A stretch of 64,000 nucleotides of DNA from Desmodus rotundus (GCF_022682495.2 NC_071398.1:100361880-100425879), one strand, 5' to 3'; counted from the first letter of the stretch, positions 1 to 13,164 are shown. A program made the numbers and translations. Notes: generated by a model from the letters alone, not told the origin.

Positions 1-3000
1 AAGAGGTGGTGACAGTGGTTTGCGTTTACCAAGCACTGTGTGTAGGCACATGTGTGTGTGAGATGCACTGAGCTCACGCCCTACACAGACCTCCCGACTG
101 ACCCTCGACAACCAGCTCCAGGCTCGCGCCCGAGTGGCCTCCTGGCCATACTGCAGAGTCGCCTGGGTCCTGAGCGGCTCCCAGCCGGGGCGCGCCCTGC
201 CCCATGGCCACTGCAGGTCTCGGAAGGTCCCCCACCAGCCCATCTCCGTGAGGCCTGGAGGGAGCCCACCCACAGAGCATTCGGCCCCTTAAAACTGAGT
301 CTGCAGGGTCGTTCCTGTAATAACATCAAATTCAAAGACAGAAGAGGAGAAGATTCTGCTGCTGGCAGAACCGAGCTGGGGCACATTTCCGTTTTAATTC
401 CTTTTTTTCACTGCTTTTCAACACTTGTCTCACCCTTGCTTTCCCAGCAGTACACCATACAGCTGGGACGCTGGGGGGCGGCCACAGAGTAGGGCAGCAA
501 CTGCCCTGAGTGGTCCGCGGGCAACGGGCATCCTGGTGGTCTTGAGCTCAGGTCGCCAGACGGGTCCAAGGTCCCAAGGCCCTTTCCCTACCGGCCATTA
601 AGCCTGACAACAGCCTGGGAACTGGAGCCCCTCCGAACCTGCAGTCAGCTCGGCGCCATTGGTTCAGAGTAAAGCTCTTTCTCCCCGCCGCCTTTTTCTA
701 CTTTTGTTTCCTTATTCTCGCTGTTTCGATGAACCCAGCGTTGTCAGCCACAGTCTCGGGCTGACGAGACTCAAGGACTTCCTGCCTCAAGCAGCAGGTT
801 CTCCGGGGTCCACGTCTCCCCGGCCCCTGGCCCTGCTCCTGAGGAGCACGTACGCTCACGGAAAGGGGGCTGGCCCTCTGGGTGTCACACGGTAGAGCCT
901 TCAGCGGAGTAGGTGGTGACAAAGTGGGGGCTGCCACTGTCCCATCTGCTGTGTTGCTGCCACCGGGGCCGGCGGGCACCATGCTCACTGTGTCCCGCCT
1001 GCTTAGAGCACCGATGACACCAGAGCCATCGCAGGCCAGCTTAGGCGTCCCTGGGGCTGGGTGCCCACAGCACCCAGCTAGGAAACTGGCACACAGTGAG
1101 CACACGGTGATGGTGGCTGAGAGGAAGGGTGAGCTCCGCCTGCATCCACCCGGGGTGTCCCAGGCCTCGACTCCAAGCCTGGGTCTTTCGTACATTCCTG
1201 CGGGGCCTCAGCCCCTGACCTGCTGTGAAGACTGTGGGTGTTCAGAGCACCTGGCCCCGTGCCTGCCACCGCTGCCACCTGTGACTATTCTCAGTCACAA
1301 GCAATAACCCTCACTGGTGCCCATCTGCCCTGTACAGAGCTGTCTTGTCGACCTGCTCGGACAGGTTCCGATCCAGCTGCCCTAGGACACCAACAGCCAC
1401 CTGGTCACTCAACCCGTCTCTCCCGGCTTCTGTGGCCTGGGGGTAGTGTGGTCACTCCCCTGCCACCAACTGACTCGTAGGTCGGCTACGAGACTGCATG
1501 GCCCACCAGATGCAGACACGTGAGGAAAAGCAAAACCCGGACTCTCCAAAGTGCTGCCTGGCCACGTTCCAGTGAGTCAGGTCCCCTCACCTGGTGCCGC
1601 CACCCCTGCACACGCCCTCGCCCCACACAGGAGCTCGGTCAACATCGCTCGGCACCCAGCCTCTGCTGCCCACGGCCCTGCCTGGTCCCTGCTGGAAACC
1701 GAAGCACCTTCGGGCTGCTGCCCAGGCACGCACGCCTTCAGCCCCACTGTCATTTCCACCGGACACCCAGGAAGAGATGGCTTCTCATCTCGCTTCCTCC
1801 CACGCGGCCCTCCCAGGCTCCAAAGTTACAGGTTTTCCCCTCTGTTCTCAGAACGGGCTCCCTAGATTGCAGGTGCTTGCAGCCATGTGCCTTCCCAGGA
1901 CGAGCTCTCAGGCACTCAATTCGTTCACTTCAGCGCGGGAGCTTCCTTCCCACTGCCTTCTTCTGTGGCGAACCACAGGGGACGCACCGACAGCTCCGGG
2001 CTTAGTGTCAGGCATCCCGGGAGACAGGACTGAATCCTCCGTCTGTCTCCCTCTCTCACACACGCAGTAGCGTCTGTCTCCTCGGCCACAATCCTGCCCT
2101 TGTCGCCCCTCTCCCCTCACCCCACGCCTAGCTCTGCTGGGCTCCTTCCCGGCCCTGTGGGAACTCTGCCAAATACAGTAACATGTTCGCACGGTGAGGC
2201 CCACCGAACCCTGGGGGAGGTCTCGGCCCGCACTCGGTCCCGGACGCTTCCTCCGGTGATCTGGGTCCCGGGCTCGGTGCTGGCAGAGCTGTGATCAGAG
2301 TACCCGAGGCCTTGTAGGAGATTCAGGGCTCCGTGTCCCACATTCTTCCTGCTCGGTCCCTTTCAACTCCGTGCTGCAAACCAGCCAGGAAGGCCAGGCG
2401 TTTGGGGCAGCACGGGACCCATGTCTCTGGGAACGCAGCGCTGAGGAGCTGGGCCCCTGTTTCTGTGGGTGGCTTCTGAGATTTTCTCACTTCGGCCTCC
2501 TCTGGGCCCTGGAAGCAGGGCTCCTGGACCTGGGCAGTGACAGGCACCATGAGGACGTCCCTCTTCCCCAGGAGTCTCCAGGCTGGTGTCGTCCAGGTTC
2601 TCGTGATGACCTGGACCGTAGCGTCTAGCCCGTACCTGCTCAGGAAGCTGTGCTGGGGCTGGCAGTCCAGCACACACGACCCTCCCCGACGGCCGAGTCC
2701 AAAGGCAGGCGGACCACATCTGTGCACACTAACAGCACACTGGCCTGCACATTTACAGCTGAAAAGCTCGGGCACGGTGTTCTCTGATGCAAGAAAACCA
2801 GGGGTAAGTACCGGGCTGGTGACAGGCTCAGCACAGCCGTCTGGCCGGGCGCTCAGGCTCTTTCGACTGCTCCACTCTCGGGTTGGAGCTTACGCCCAGC
2901 TCCTCAGGGGGACGCTTGCGACTAAAGCGGGTTGGGCCGCGCTGCTTGAGGACAGTGCAGCTTCACACACACGCCCCTGATGCAGCTACAGGGCGGGGCC

Positions 3001-3940
3001 CAACGACACACCAATGGCACGAGGAGGAAAGACACGCTGTCACACGGCTGACGCCACCCAACCTCCAAGACTGCACAGCAAGGACTCCACCGAATAATGG
3101 AGTCGAGACCCTTTCAAGAACCCCCTTCGTAAGTCACACGTGTCTAGGATTTTAAAAAAGCAGAAGGAAAAAGCGAACAGAATTGCCAAACCTAGGCAGT
3201 CAGAAACTGACGGCCAGTGAGGATTTAACCCCTGGTGAGCCCACATTTCCGTAACTATTTCTGTGAGCACCGCGGCCACTAGGTGAACTAGCGCCAAACC
3301 CTAGATCAAAGTGCCGTTCACGCGGAGATGCTTCCGGAGCCTGGGCAGCAGGAAGGGCAGCAGGTGCCGTCAACGGCTCCTGTGCAGGTTTCGGCGTGTC
3401 TGCTGACCAAACCTTCTGAAGAGGTTAAACAAAATGCAGAACACAAATTAAAAATTAAAGGAAGCTGCAAATCAAACATGCCAGGTAAGAACGTTACAAT
3501 CCCAATCATCTCTGTGCTTGCAAACCCCTCTCTGTGTGGCCGCATGTAAATATGGACTGTAAACACACGTTTCCACACGTGCACATGAAAAGCCGAAGGG
3601 GCAAACACATACGAGGTGTTCATCCCAAGAAAACAGAAAAAGAGAATAAACGCCATCCTGTCTCATAAGCGGGCGCTCCCGTCAACACCAGCCCTCGGAC
3701 TTGGCCCTCGGACTTGGCCGGGCATGCGGCACCAGCAGCGACTGGGTCTTGCGCAGCCCCAGCAGACCGAGCCGCGAGTCGTCGTCTGAGGAACACACTG
3801 TGTGAGTCCAGGCAGACCTGCTCCTGAAAGTCAGAGGTCCTGCACTTCCCTGTGCTGAGCAGCTCCAGGCTTTATCACCAGATACGCCCCGTATCACCCT
3901 TCGTGGTAAAATTTACTATTTCCAAGGGCGTGGCAGAGTA
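1..3940. other. unique GC-rich non-coding sequence
   Basis: No exon, RNA gene or clear repeat was recognised. The open frames overlap on both strands and carry no domain motif. The only local structure seen is a 13-bp direct tandem duplication at 3691-3716. Confidence 0.6.
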
Positions 3941-3944
3941 CTCT

Positions 3945-4145
3945 CTAAGTGAGTACGGCTCCGCAGGGACGAGAGCGCCCGGGAGACACCTGGCAGTGTC
4001 TGGGGACATCGTAGGCCATCCCAGCAGAGGAATGGGGGCACAGCTGGCTGGCATGAATGGTAGAGAATGGGGGGCGGCCCTCTGATAAGGAGTTTTCTGG
4101 CCCGAAACAGCAATGGCATGAAGGCTGAGAAATGGGACCCAGACC
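3945..4145 (+). repeat. MER5A-like hAT-Charlie fragment
   Basis: The order of blocks recalls the MER5 consensus: a gagacacctggcagtgtctgg-like start, then a 'ggggacat' step, a 'gctggctggcatgaatgg' segment and a late 'tctggcccgaaacagcaatgg' part. MER5 elements are short non-autonomous hAT-Charlie DNA transposons found across eutherians. The copy is strongly diverged and neither terminal repeat is clear, so both edges are approximate. Confidence 0.5.
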
Positions 4146-4559
4146 GGCACAAATGTGACACGATTCCTCAAAGCAGGTCCCTGGAAGACTTTGAGGAAGT
4201 GGAAAACGAGAAGCTGGAAACATAAAGGAGGCCTTCTTCTGGCTGTGCCGTCACGATCAAAAGTGGAGCTGCTTTTGTGGATGCCACAGCCTAGCGCCTC
4301 GCCTGCAGCGTGCCCCGAGGACCTACCACCTGCCCGTGCCCCAGAGCACGCGCCCAGAGGGCTGGAGAGTCGGCCAGGACCCGAGGGAGAGCGAGACCCC
4401 TGCAGGGGCGGGTGAGCCCTGGCCTATGGGGGGGCTCTAATCCCGCACCTCAGCAGCGGACTTCCCAGCCCGAGAGCAGCAGATGTGATTGGAAGGTGGG
4501 TCCTCCACGCCAGCACCTGTCCAGTTCCACGGGGCTCTGCCACTCGGGAACAGTTATTT

Positions 4560-5135
4560 CTGAGATCAGTTAGGGTGTAAAATGTGTGTACTCTGAGCCT
4601 TTAATATTAATAAGCCCTGTAACTAGCGGTTTCTCGTAGCTCTGGATTCTTGAGCACAACTAGAAAGGGCACTTATCCTGAAAAATCTAATAAATTTACA
4701 GTTTTATATACTTCCTTCAATTGTAAAAGTCTTGTTCAATAAACTTTAAAATGCCACTACAGAGCAATAACACCGACAGTATAAACCCAGCCCTGGGAAA
4801 GCTGTGTAGCCAGAAATTGTTCCCCTTTCCGCGAGAGCAATAAAGTTTTATATGTTTGAACTGACTGTAAAAAGGTTTGAATGTTGGCAACTGGGGAATA
4901 ATCTGTCTTCTTTATAGTTATTATCATATTTCCCACAAGACCCCTTGGTCTGTGTCAATCCTTCCTGTATGTGACACCTTTGTACTGTCAGCAAAAGCAA
5001 GACTACTTTCGGGTTTTTTTTTTTTTTTTTTTTTTAACTATAGGACTTGTATCTGTTTTCCTTCAGATTACAGCTAACAGGAATAAATTATTTCTGACAA
5101 CCATCTATTGTGGCGTTTTTCCAAATAAAGCTGGT
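4560..5135 (+). other. AT-rich block with several AATAAA signals, 3'UTR-like
   Basis: This AT-rich block stands out from its GC-rich flanks. It contains AATAAA hexamers near 4738 (caataaactt), 4840 (gcaataaagt) and 5123 (caaataaagc). The last is followed by GT-rich sequence (tggttgtgagcgg), as at a genuine cleavage site. It could be the 3' end of a plus-strand transcript or long non-coding RNA, or simply an AT-rich conserved element. No coding frame leading into it was recognised. Confidence 0.3.
5014..5035. repeat. poly-T tract (22 nt)
   Basis: An uninterrupted run of 22 T follows 'ttcggg'. It could be the reversed tail of a lost retroposon or a simple homopolymer. No SINE body lies next to it. 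Confidence 0.9.
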
Positions 5136-5139
5136 TGTG

Positions 5140-6147
5140 AGCGGCTTTTCTGTGAGCGAGGGGGCTCCCCTGCTCCTCTCTCCCCCTCTCGGCTCATCCG
5201 AATGCAGTGTGGGGATGGTCACACTGGAGGAGATGCCGATAAAAAGAGATTTGTAGGAGAGTCACTCTGAATGCCAGAGCCCCCGAACGTGGCGGCGGCT
5301 GTGCCTCACGGGTGCCGTCAGCTGTGTGTGGGGGCGAGGCTCAAAGACCGGGGAGGAGGAACCGGTCCCGGGCTGGGCCTGCCCGGCTCAGGGGGAGGCT
5401 GAGTCCAGTGGGCTCAGTGGCCAGAGTCTCCCAGCCTCTGATCACAGCCAGGGAGGGGAGCTGTGGTGATGGCCAGAAGGGACAGCAGCCCCAGCTGTCA
5501 CACACAGGCCAGGGCTCTTGGTAACAGGTCGTCTCTGCCGAAATGAGTCTTGGCTCATGGAAATCAGCACAGAGCTTGTGTGTGTGAGAGTGTGTGCGAC
5601 CACCCCCCACAGATCAACAACAGGTCAGGGATCGCACCTCCGGCCCCACCCAAACCAGTGGCACTCCCAAGCCTTCACTGCCAACCCCAAGTTCTGCTGC
5701 GCCCCTAAACTTGGAATAAGATGTGGAAAAGCCCAGAGAGGAGCCAAAGAGGCGTTTGTGAACCCCAGGTCCCTGCAAGGCAGAGACGCACTGTGGCTGG
5801 CGTCCGCGGGCCGGCACAGCAAGCAGGAGCTGGGCACGCTGGGCCAGACCGGGTCTCGCCCACCTGAGGACGAGGTGAACCCAGGCGAAACGGCCCTCTG
5901 CAGACTACGTCACAGCCAAAATTCACTGACCCCGTGAACCTGGGGCCACGGCTTACGGGTGAGCATGGTCCCCCACTCGAGAGTACCTGAGGCTCCCTCC
6001 CGCCCAGTGCTAACAATGCAGATGCCCGGCCGGGGCGGCGTCCTTGGTGAGGGGCCACCCCTGCAGACAGGGACACTTGGATGCCGGACACGGACGGCAC
6101 CATCTGGATCAAAGCAGGGGCTTGAAAACACTACTTCTTTGGCAAAA
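5140..6147. other. unique GC-rich non-coding sequence
   Basis: Nothing was recognised. Open frames are short and overlap on both strands. Confidence 0.6.
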
Positions 6148-6357
6148 CACTTTTTAAAAAAATTTTTTGTTTAATGTTAGAGAGAGGGGAGGGGGGAACA
6201 TTGATGGGAGAGACAAACGTCAGTTGGCTGCCTCTCGTATACGTTCTGACCAGGGATCGAACCTACAACCTAGGCAAGTGCCCTGACCTGGGGTTGAGTT
6301 GCCAACCTTCCACTTTGTGGGATGACGCACAACCCACTGAACCACGCCAGTCAGGGC
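6148..6357 (-). mobile_element. Ves SINE (bat tRNA-derived SINE), diverged
   Basis: Read on the minus strand it starts TGCCCTGACTGGCGTGGTT at 6357. It shows a pol III A-box-like TGGCGTGGTTCAGTGGG and a B box GGTTCGATCCC near 6254-6264. Further on are a second 'CAGGGCACTTGCC' segment, a C/T-rich run and an A-rich tail. This is the layout of the Ves family of bats, which is mobilised in trans by LINE-1. The copy is more diverged than the two at 33.7-34.2 kb, and no certain target-site duplication was seen. Confidence 0.88.
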
Positions 6358-6464
6358 AGGCGGAATTCTCATCACTTAGCACGTGTTTACCGTTTGTTAC
6401 TAACAGCAGAAATAATGGTGATACTTCCGGTGTTTGTACGTTTCATAGCCTGCTAACACTTCCC

Positions 6465-6600
6465 TAAGGACGGTTCTGCTCCATCTGCAGAGTAAACGTG
6501 TGACCAGCTTTTCCAGATGAGGAAACAAATGCCCAGAGAGGGTGACAGACTTGCTCGAGGCCACCCAGCAGGTAACTGCCAGGCCTTGGATGGGGGCTGG
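6465..6600 (-). repeat. MIR SINE fragment
   Basis: The segment reading 'agatgaggaaac...cccagagagggtgacagacttgctc' followed by 'ggccacccagcaggtaactgcc' is the reverse complement of the conserved MIR core. MIR is an ancient tRNA-derived, L2-dependent SINE shared by all mammals. Edges are approximate. Confidence 0.65.
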
Positions 6601-9495
6601 CCACGCCCAGGACTCACAGATGGGTGGGACTGTCCCAAGGGCCCAAGGCGAGGGAAAAGCACCTCACTCAGCCCACCTCACCCAGGCTGGCCGGGCCCCT
6701 CCCGTCAGCCTACCTGGCGCAGGGTCCGCACCCACGCGCTCGCCTTCCAAGCCTGGACAGCCCGCTCTGTCCTGACAATGACTCGGTGGTGACACAGACG
6801 ACTGTGGTCGCTCCTCACTCCCCGCCCCGCCCCCGCCCCTCACAGCAAAGCCACCGCGGTGCTGCGCACGAAAGGAAAGTGGCAGGAAGTCTATCTTTGG
6901 GAGTCATGTCACCTGAATGTCCTTCTTTCCCAAGTGACCAAAGCCCTCCTCCCATGTCTGCAGTGGAGTAGCGAGTGGAGCCCCAAGCCCCCAAAGGCAG
7001 CTTGCGCCTCCCCGAGGTTCCCTGTGTCCCAGCAGCCTTGGCACCACCAGCCCCTGGGGAGCACCGAGGCCCTGCACCGGCATCACACAGGCTGTGAGGA
7101 CATGCCCACGGTGCGGAGGAAGGCTGTGCCTGAGGGTTCAGCCCCACCAGAGCTCGCTGCCCACAGGCCGGCACAGGCCCATCACCTCCTCATGTCTTCT
7201 CTGCGGCCGCTCGCCTTCCCATGAGCACCCTGGTCTCGGGATGAGTCCCCCCTCCGCCTCTGTTTCTCTATCCATCACATTTAACACTCTGACAGTAACA
7301 GTCTATAATGTTTCTATTCTACAAAACCGCTCTGTCAACTCCGGCTTCCAGAGCAGCAACTGAGGAAAATAAATAACAGCAATGCAGGGCGACCGCCCTG
7401 CCTCCCCGACTGGGCTTTTTCATTTTAGACATTCTACAAAGGGAGAGGAAAGGGAGGGCTTGGGGTGGGCGCCATGCACCGGGAGCTCTTCCTGGCCCCA
7501 CAGGCACGTCACAGACCTGAGGGGACAGCCCGGCACTTCCCCTCGGACAAAGAAGGGGCTCCATGTCTCCTCGGAGCCCCTGACCAGCCCCACCTCCACG
7601 GCAGCACAGGGGGATGGCACCACCGCCTGAACGCCTCGCCCGCCACCCTGCAGCCAGAGAACGGGGGAGGGCTGGACACTGCATGCCACGCAGGGTGCCT
7701 CATGGAGCCCATCCCTCTTCGGCAGCCAGAATCCAGTGGGGGGACACTGTGCCCCAGGGAGCAGACGGTCTGGGCCCCAGGAGCAGGACGGGCAGGCAGG
7801 ATGACGACTGAGAAGTAAACCACCCTGGGAAGCTGGCTTGGCTAACATTCGTAGGAGTTTACCAAACCCGTGTTTATCTTCATCTTTTTGGATGGAACTC
7901 ATTTAAAGACACATTCTGTTTCTATCCAGCTTCTTCAGAAGAATCCAGACAGAGATGGTGGATGGATAATCCTAAACATGCTCCGGCCTCCTCTCCACGA
8001 CCCAGTGACTGACCACACGGATGCCCGCTGCTGGTGGGACTCCACAGGCCCCTGGACACGAACTCCGTCTGCTGGGCTCGGCGAGTTCCCAGGTCCCCCA
8101 GTCACAGTGGCACTGCTGTCCGAGTCCCCGAGTCCCCACAGGCACTCAGGGGCTACAGTTGAGAATGCAGCTGTGGAGCCGGACGTTGGCGCCCAGCCTG
8201 ATGCTCACGGGCTGCGGGTCCCTGTTCCTGCGCCTGCTGCACTGCGTCCCCACCTGTAACACGAGGTTCCCAGGTGGCTGCGAGCTTACCTGAACTGGAG
8301 CCTGGGGGTGCGGAACATGGCACCTGCTCTTAATAAATGCCAGTGACGACCGTGCATGTACTGTGGCGGTAGCTGAGTGAGAGCCATATGTGACCCAGGA
8401 GGAGGGGGACTGGGCGGTGGCCTCAGGGTGCCCTCAGGAAGCCCCCGCACAGGTTGACGCGCGTGCAGCCTTACTTACTCCTGTCACACGGAGACCTCCT
8501 GTGCTTGCATCCTGGCTCCTTGCTGCTCACCCCAGGTCTGGATGGCGAGGCGTGAGGACAGAGCGAGCGTTCGGGATACGAAGACGACGAGGGGGCAGAG
8601 AACAAAACGAGAGAGACAACGCATTCTTGAGCCCAGAGCCACATGATCCCACGCCCTGCCCGCTGCTCCGGGAACAGGGGCGAGGGCGCTGAGCTGGCAG
8701 CTGGGGTCAGCGAGAAATGAATGCCCTGTGCACTGTCACTGCCACCGCCGGGGCCGTTGTCACCACTGCACTTTGCACCGCAGAGCAGGTGACTGATACT
8801 TCTAAACTGAGAGGCACCCAGAGATGGGTCCTGCTTTTTCCCTCAACTGCTATCCGAGGGCCATGCAATTTCCCACCTCAGATGTGGCCGAACAGAGAAA
8901 GGGACAGGCTCGGGGCCCAGCCCCTGGGCAGCAGGAACCCCAGGGACTCACTCACATCCCCAGACCGGCTCCCACCAAGGGAAGGCCTGATGCCAGCATG
9001 TCTAAGGCGCTCACAGCGAAGCTTCAGAATAACCCACATGGCGACCAGAGTGTCCCAGGGGAGGAGAGGTTGCAGCCAAGGGGCCGTAGCAGGTCTGGTG
9101 CCTGGAGGCACGAGGAACTGGCCCTAGTACCTCCTTTCTTGTCTATTCGATCCCAACACTGCCCACAACCCAACCGGCCGAGGCAAAGGTCACTCTGCGT
9201 TTATGGCTTTCTTTTGGGGGGGGGGGTGACGCAAGGACCACAGTCAGACTCGGCGATCAGACTCGGCGACATGATTTCGTCATCTCTGATGACCCTGTGT
9301 CACCCATGCTGCTCTCGCAGGACTCCCGGCCCCTTAACTTGTCTGCTTCAGTGACGGAAAGGAAACGGTGGCCTCACGGCACCCGAGGTGTCCCCTGGGG
9401 AAAGAGTGAGCCTTTCGAAGAATTTCTTTCCCGTGAACTAACATCGCTACCTCGTGTGGATAAAGGAGGCAACCGAGGGAAGTGCGCCGGTCGGC

Positions 9496-9620
9496 ACGGT
9501 GCCTGCGTTCGAAAGCTTGTAATGTAGTGAAGGGGGGCAGACGAACAAATGGCTGAAACGAACAGCTGAGCAGAGGGTGGGAAGCCACGAGATGCACGCT
9601 CAGGAAAGCCGCAGCGCCCT
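9496..9620 (+). repeat. possible ancient L2-like fragment
   Basis: The text 'agcttgtaatgtagtgaaggggggcagacgaacaaat' resembles the common ancient mammalian repeat segment 'agcttacaatctagtgggggagacagac...aacaaa'. It is strongly diverged and the family assignment is tentative. Confidence 0.35.
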
Positions 9621-11184
9621 GGCGCAGAGCACGGCAGAGGCTGTGACAGCCGCGAACGGGGCGTGGGCGAGCCCCCAGGCCACCCCAGGGAGCGGCACCG
9701 GACAGGCTGCCCGGCTTCTGGCCACAGAGCGCCCCGCTGCCAGTCGTCCAGCTCAGGTTCAAATCCCCATAAGCCAGTTCCTCCCTGGGCTGGTTACTCC
9801 GCCTTCTAACTTCCGTTTGCTAGTCACAGGATGGAGACAAGGACAGTATGCACCTCGGAGGGTGTGCAGGCAGGATGTGACAAAGTAACGGACGAGTCAG
9901 CAGTGCCCAGGACAAACCCCACATCGACGTCAGTGAGGACCGTGACCCCTCCTTCCCAGCCCTGGGCAGCAGGAGAGGCTGCCACCTCCCCTCCCAGTGC
10001 CTCCAGCAGAGGGAGGGAAGGGCCGGGACACGAGTGCCCAAGCTCTCCCTCAGCGTGTCCACAAGGTCTGGCTCTTCCCAGACAGGACACCTGGGAACCT
10101 GAGGCTAACCCTCGGAGACACCTAAAAGCAGCGCAGCTCAAGCCCCTCACACTTTGTCTGAGACAAAGCGGGGTGAATGACGGAGAATCGGCCCCTGACA
10201 TGACCCACAACTACACAGAACTGGCCACGCTTGTCTGTGAGACTCGAAGGCCTGCCACAGTGTGACGTGACCAGAGCCGCACCTGGACCCCCTCTCCCGC
10301 CCCATCCTAATTTCCTCGTTCTTCCTAGTGCCAAGCCCGTTCTCCAGGGCAACCTGGGCAGAAACCCTACAAACACAGGCCTGTGGAGAGAGTCTGGTTC
10401 CTACTTGCACGCAAGGCAGCCAACGCCTCGTTTCCGACAGCTGCATGGCGGAGCGGGCGGCTGTGACCACGCCCTCGGGCTCTGTGGGGACAAGCACACT
10501 TCCAAAACAGCTCTTCACTGCACTGAGTCCTCCCCACCTCAGGCTTTTGTGGAATCCAAGTGCCGAAGGAATTCAATGCTTCAGTCACCAACGACACACG
10601 TCTTTCCATATCTTGATGGCTGCCGGGCCCTGTCCATCTTTCTTCCCGCACAGCCCGCCCCTTCTCTCCACGAATGCCGTCATTCACCCAGAGCCCAGGT
10701 CCTCTGGTCTCCACGGAGAGCCCGCCTTCCACCTCACTCCAGTCCAGTACCTCCGCGCATGTCCCAGCTGAGTCCGTCAGTCGGGTTTCGGCAATGTTCC
10801 CTTTCCTCCAGTGACCTCTGGGTCTCCGTCGCTTACCACTAGCTACCTCTGCCACACAGCCAGTGCCATGGTCAATGCCAACCCCACGGGCTCCCTGGAC
10901 CTATTATGTCCCATTTCTCCTGCTTCCCAGTACGCAACCTCCAGCCTGGTCTAAGCGACCCTTGCACAGGATGGCCCCATGAACAGCCCGTGCACACGGG
11001 CACAGGTGCACACCCATTTTATGGAGCTCACCTAGGGCTGTATGACCACTCCCAGGTGAGCGAGGACTTGCTCCAGACTCCCTGTTGCTGGCTCCTGCTG
11101 GTCTATCCAGGTATGACGCAGTGCTAACGGTTCCTGCGTCTGAGAGACGCTGGGACCAGTGGGTGACGTGGTCTCCACGTGACT

Positions 11185-11300
11185 CCCTAGCTCGAACTAT
11201 GAATGAACACGGAGCACCTGCTCCACACCCTTGCCCGACCTAGCACACTGGGAGAATACAAAACGGCGCTGGCCTCCCGGTGTTTACAGTGCCGTGGGAA
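11185..11300 (+). repeat. possible ancient L2-like fragment
   Basis: A degenerate form of 'gagcacctactatgtgcc...gaatacaaa...tacagt' is visible, as in ancient LINE2-related repeats. The identification rests on scattered short matches and is weak. Confidence 0.33.
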
Positions 11301-12544
11301 AATACACGTGGGCGACTGAAGGCATGAGACCCGGGGATGTCAGCTGGAGCAGGGGGCGGGCACGGCCGCAGAGTGAGTATGAGGAAGGCACAGCTAGGCC
11401 TGGGCCGGAGCATGGCTAGTGTCCCAGCGAGTGGTGGCTTACAGTGGGGACGGCAGGGAGGGGAGTTTCGAGTTGAGGAGACAGTTTTTCCAAAGGTGTA
11501 GGAAAAAGGGGTGGGTATTGCAGGTGACTCAATGTATTTGTGGGAAACGTGAGAGAGGCAGGCGGAAATGGCCCCGGTGGGGCGGGCAGGCCTCCCTCCT
11601 GTCGTCACACGGGCTCCCAGCGGTGACCAGATGCGGCCCTCCGCAGGGCCTGCCCACGGGAGGGCACAGGCTCGGGCAGGCTACAAGCTGCTGCTTCCCT
11701 TCTGCTCAGGAAGGCACGAGGAGGAAGTTCAGGGGAGTGAAAGGGACGTTGTTACTGTGATCATTTGAGTTAGTTCAAAACGGAAAACAATTTGCAAACC
11801 TCAGGTCTTGGCCTAGTACAAGTAACAAAATTCCCTGTGGTGTCCTTCACGTCTGACCGTGGCCCCAGGCGGAGGCTCAGCTGCCCCTCCGGACTCTCCG
11901 CCTGTTCCAGCATCGCTCCTCACACTGCACCGGGACTCTGTGACCTTGAACTGAAGCAAGGCAGTCTCCCTGTGTCTCCCGAGCTCCCCGGGTCTGACGG
12001 GGACGGGGACTCCTGCTCCACCTGCATTCTCAGGGTCCAGTGAGAGCCACGTGAGTCCACTCATGCCGACCACAGGTGCGCTCGGAGACAAAACCTGTCT
12101 CTGCGCTCCAGTCAGTACTAGCGCCTTTCCCGGCGCGAGGAAGAGTGGTTTTCAAATGCTGATGTTCAAGGTGAGGCCTGGCTAACCACAAACAGGCTGT
12201 CAGTGCACACTCACTTTTCCCCTTTTCTGACCTCCAACCCTCCAGGGACCTCCGGCCTCTCCTCACGGCAGGGGGGGGGGAGGGGGGCGCCTGACCAGCT
12301 GCCCAGAAACTGATGTAAAAGGCTCCCTCCAAAGGCAAGCTTGGAGTCTCTACCTTCCTCCCCCTGGCTCTGTCTGTCTGTGTGATGTGCCTTCCTCTGC
12401 AGAGACCCACGGCGCCACCCACCCCTCCCGCCCGCCTGCATCCAGGGCAGTGGTGATGATCACCCATAATGAAGACCTCGGCCTGCACACGCCAGGGTGC
12501 GCAGGGCGCGGAGGGGAGGCCGAGCGGGGCCCGGTCAGGGTGCG

Positions 12545-12745
12545 TGTAATCAGAAGGGTTATCTAATGCTAGTTTCATTCTAATTGAGTCAGTACCATAT
12601 GTCACCCTGCAATAACATCGCGAGCAGCATGCAACTGAATACATATTTAATTCACATAATGGGTACAGCAGTAGAAGTAATCAAGGCAGTTTGCCATAAG
12701 CCATAAAGAAATGTAGCTTGTTCCTATCAAGAAACATTTGGCACT
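12545..12745. promoter_or_regulatory. candidate conserved non-coding element A
   Basis: An AT-rich, low-repeat island sits abruptly in GC-rich DNA. It holds a GATA-type site (ttatct, about 12559-12564), a homeodomain core TAATT directly joined to an AP-1 heptamer TGAGTCA (12581-12591), and several further TAAT cores. This texture is typical of deeply conserved developmental enhancers. Conservation itself cannot be shown from one sequence. Confidence 0.45.
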
Positions 12746-12879
12746 CGGGGAGAGAGCTGCATCACCAGAGAGAGAGAAGCTGCCTCGCTGCAGGGGCTTG
12801 AGGGGGGAGGATGGGGGAGGGGGCCTTGGGGAGGTGGGGGGAGCCAGGAGAGTGTAAGAAATAAGAGGATGAAAGCCGG

Positions 12880-13000
12880 GCATCGATTCCCAGCGAATGA
12901 AAATCAATGGAGGAATACTGTCAGCAGGTCGCTGGCCATCTCAATATAATTAACAGTAATGGGTCTATTGGCACAAGCCAATCACTGAACGTGAGATGTG
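12880..13000. promoter_or_regulatory. candidate conserved non-coding element B
   Basis: The island contains 'gaaaatcaatgg', 'ataattaacag' and an exact inverted repeat ATTGGC-acaa-GCCAAT at 12967-12982. The repeat places a CCAAT box on each strand and resembles an NFI dimer site with a 4-base rather than the usual 5-base spacer. Confidence 0.42.
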
Positions 13001-13164
13001 CCCCAGATTTTCCTGTGCCGTCACAGGCCCTTCTCGGTCCCCGCCGGCCCGGCCTCCATCCCGGGAAGTGGACCTGGCCATGCAGCTTCCCAGCGCCTGT
13101 CGCCACAGCCCAGCGTCTGGACTGGCCTGTGACTGGGGTGCTCGCCCACGGCCTCACCGCCTCC

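Larger units (their letters stand above)
6605..12540. other. unique GC-rich sequence, little recognised
   Basis: Apart from a 13-bp tandem duplication at 9245-9270, a G-rich run near 12270 and two weak L2-like pieces (about 9496-9620 and 11185-11300), nothing was recognised. Open frames of up to about 200 codons occur on both strands but overlap each other and carry no domain, so they are not called. Confidence 0.55.
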
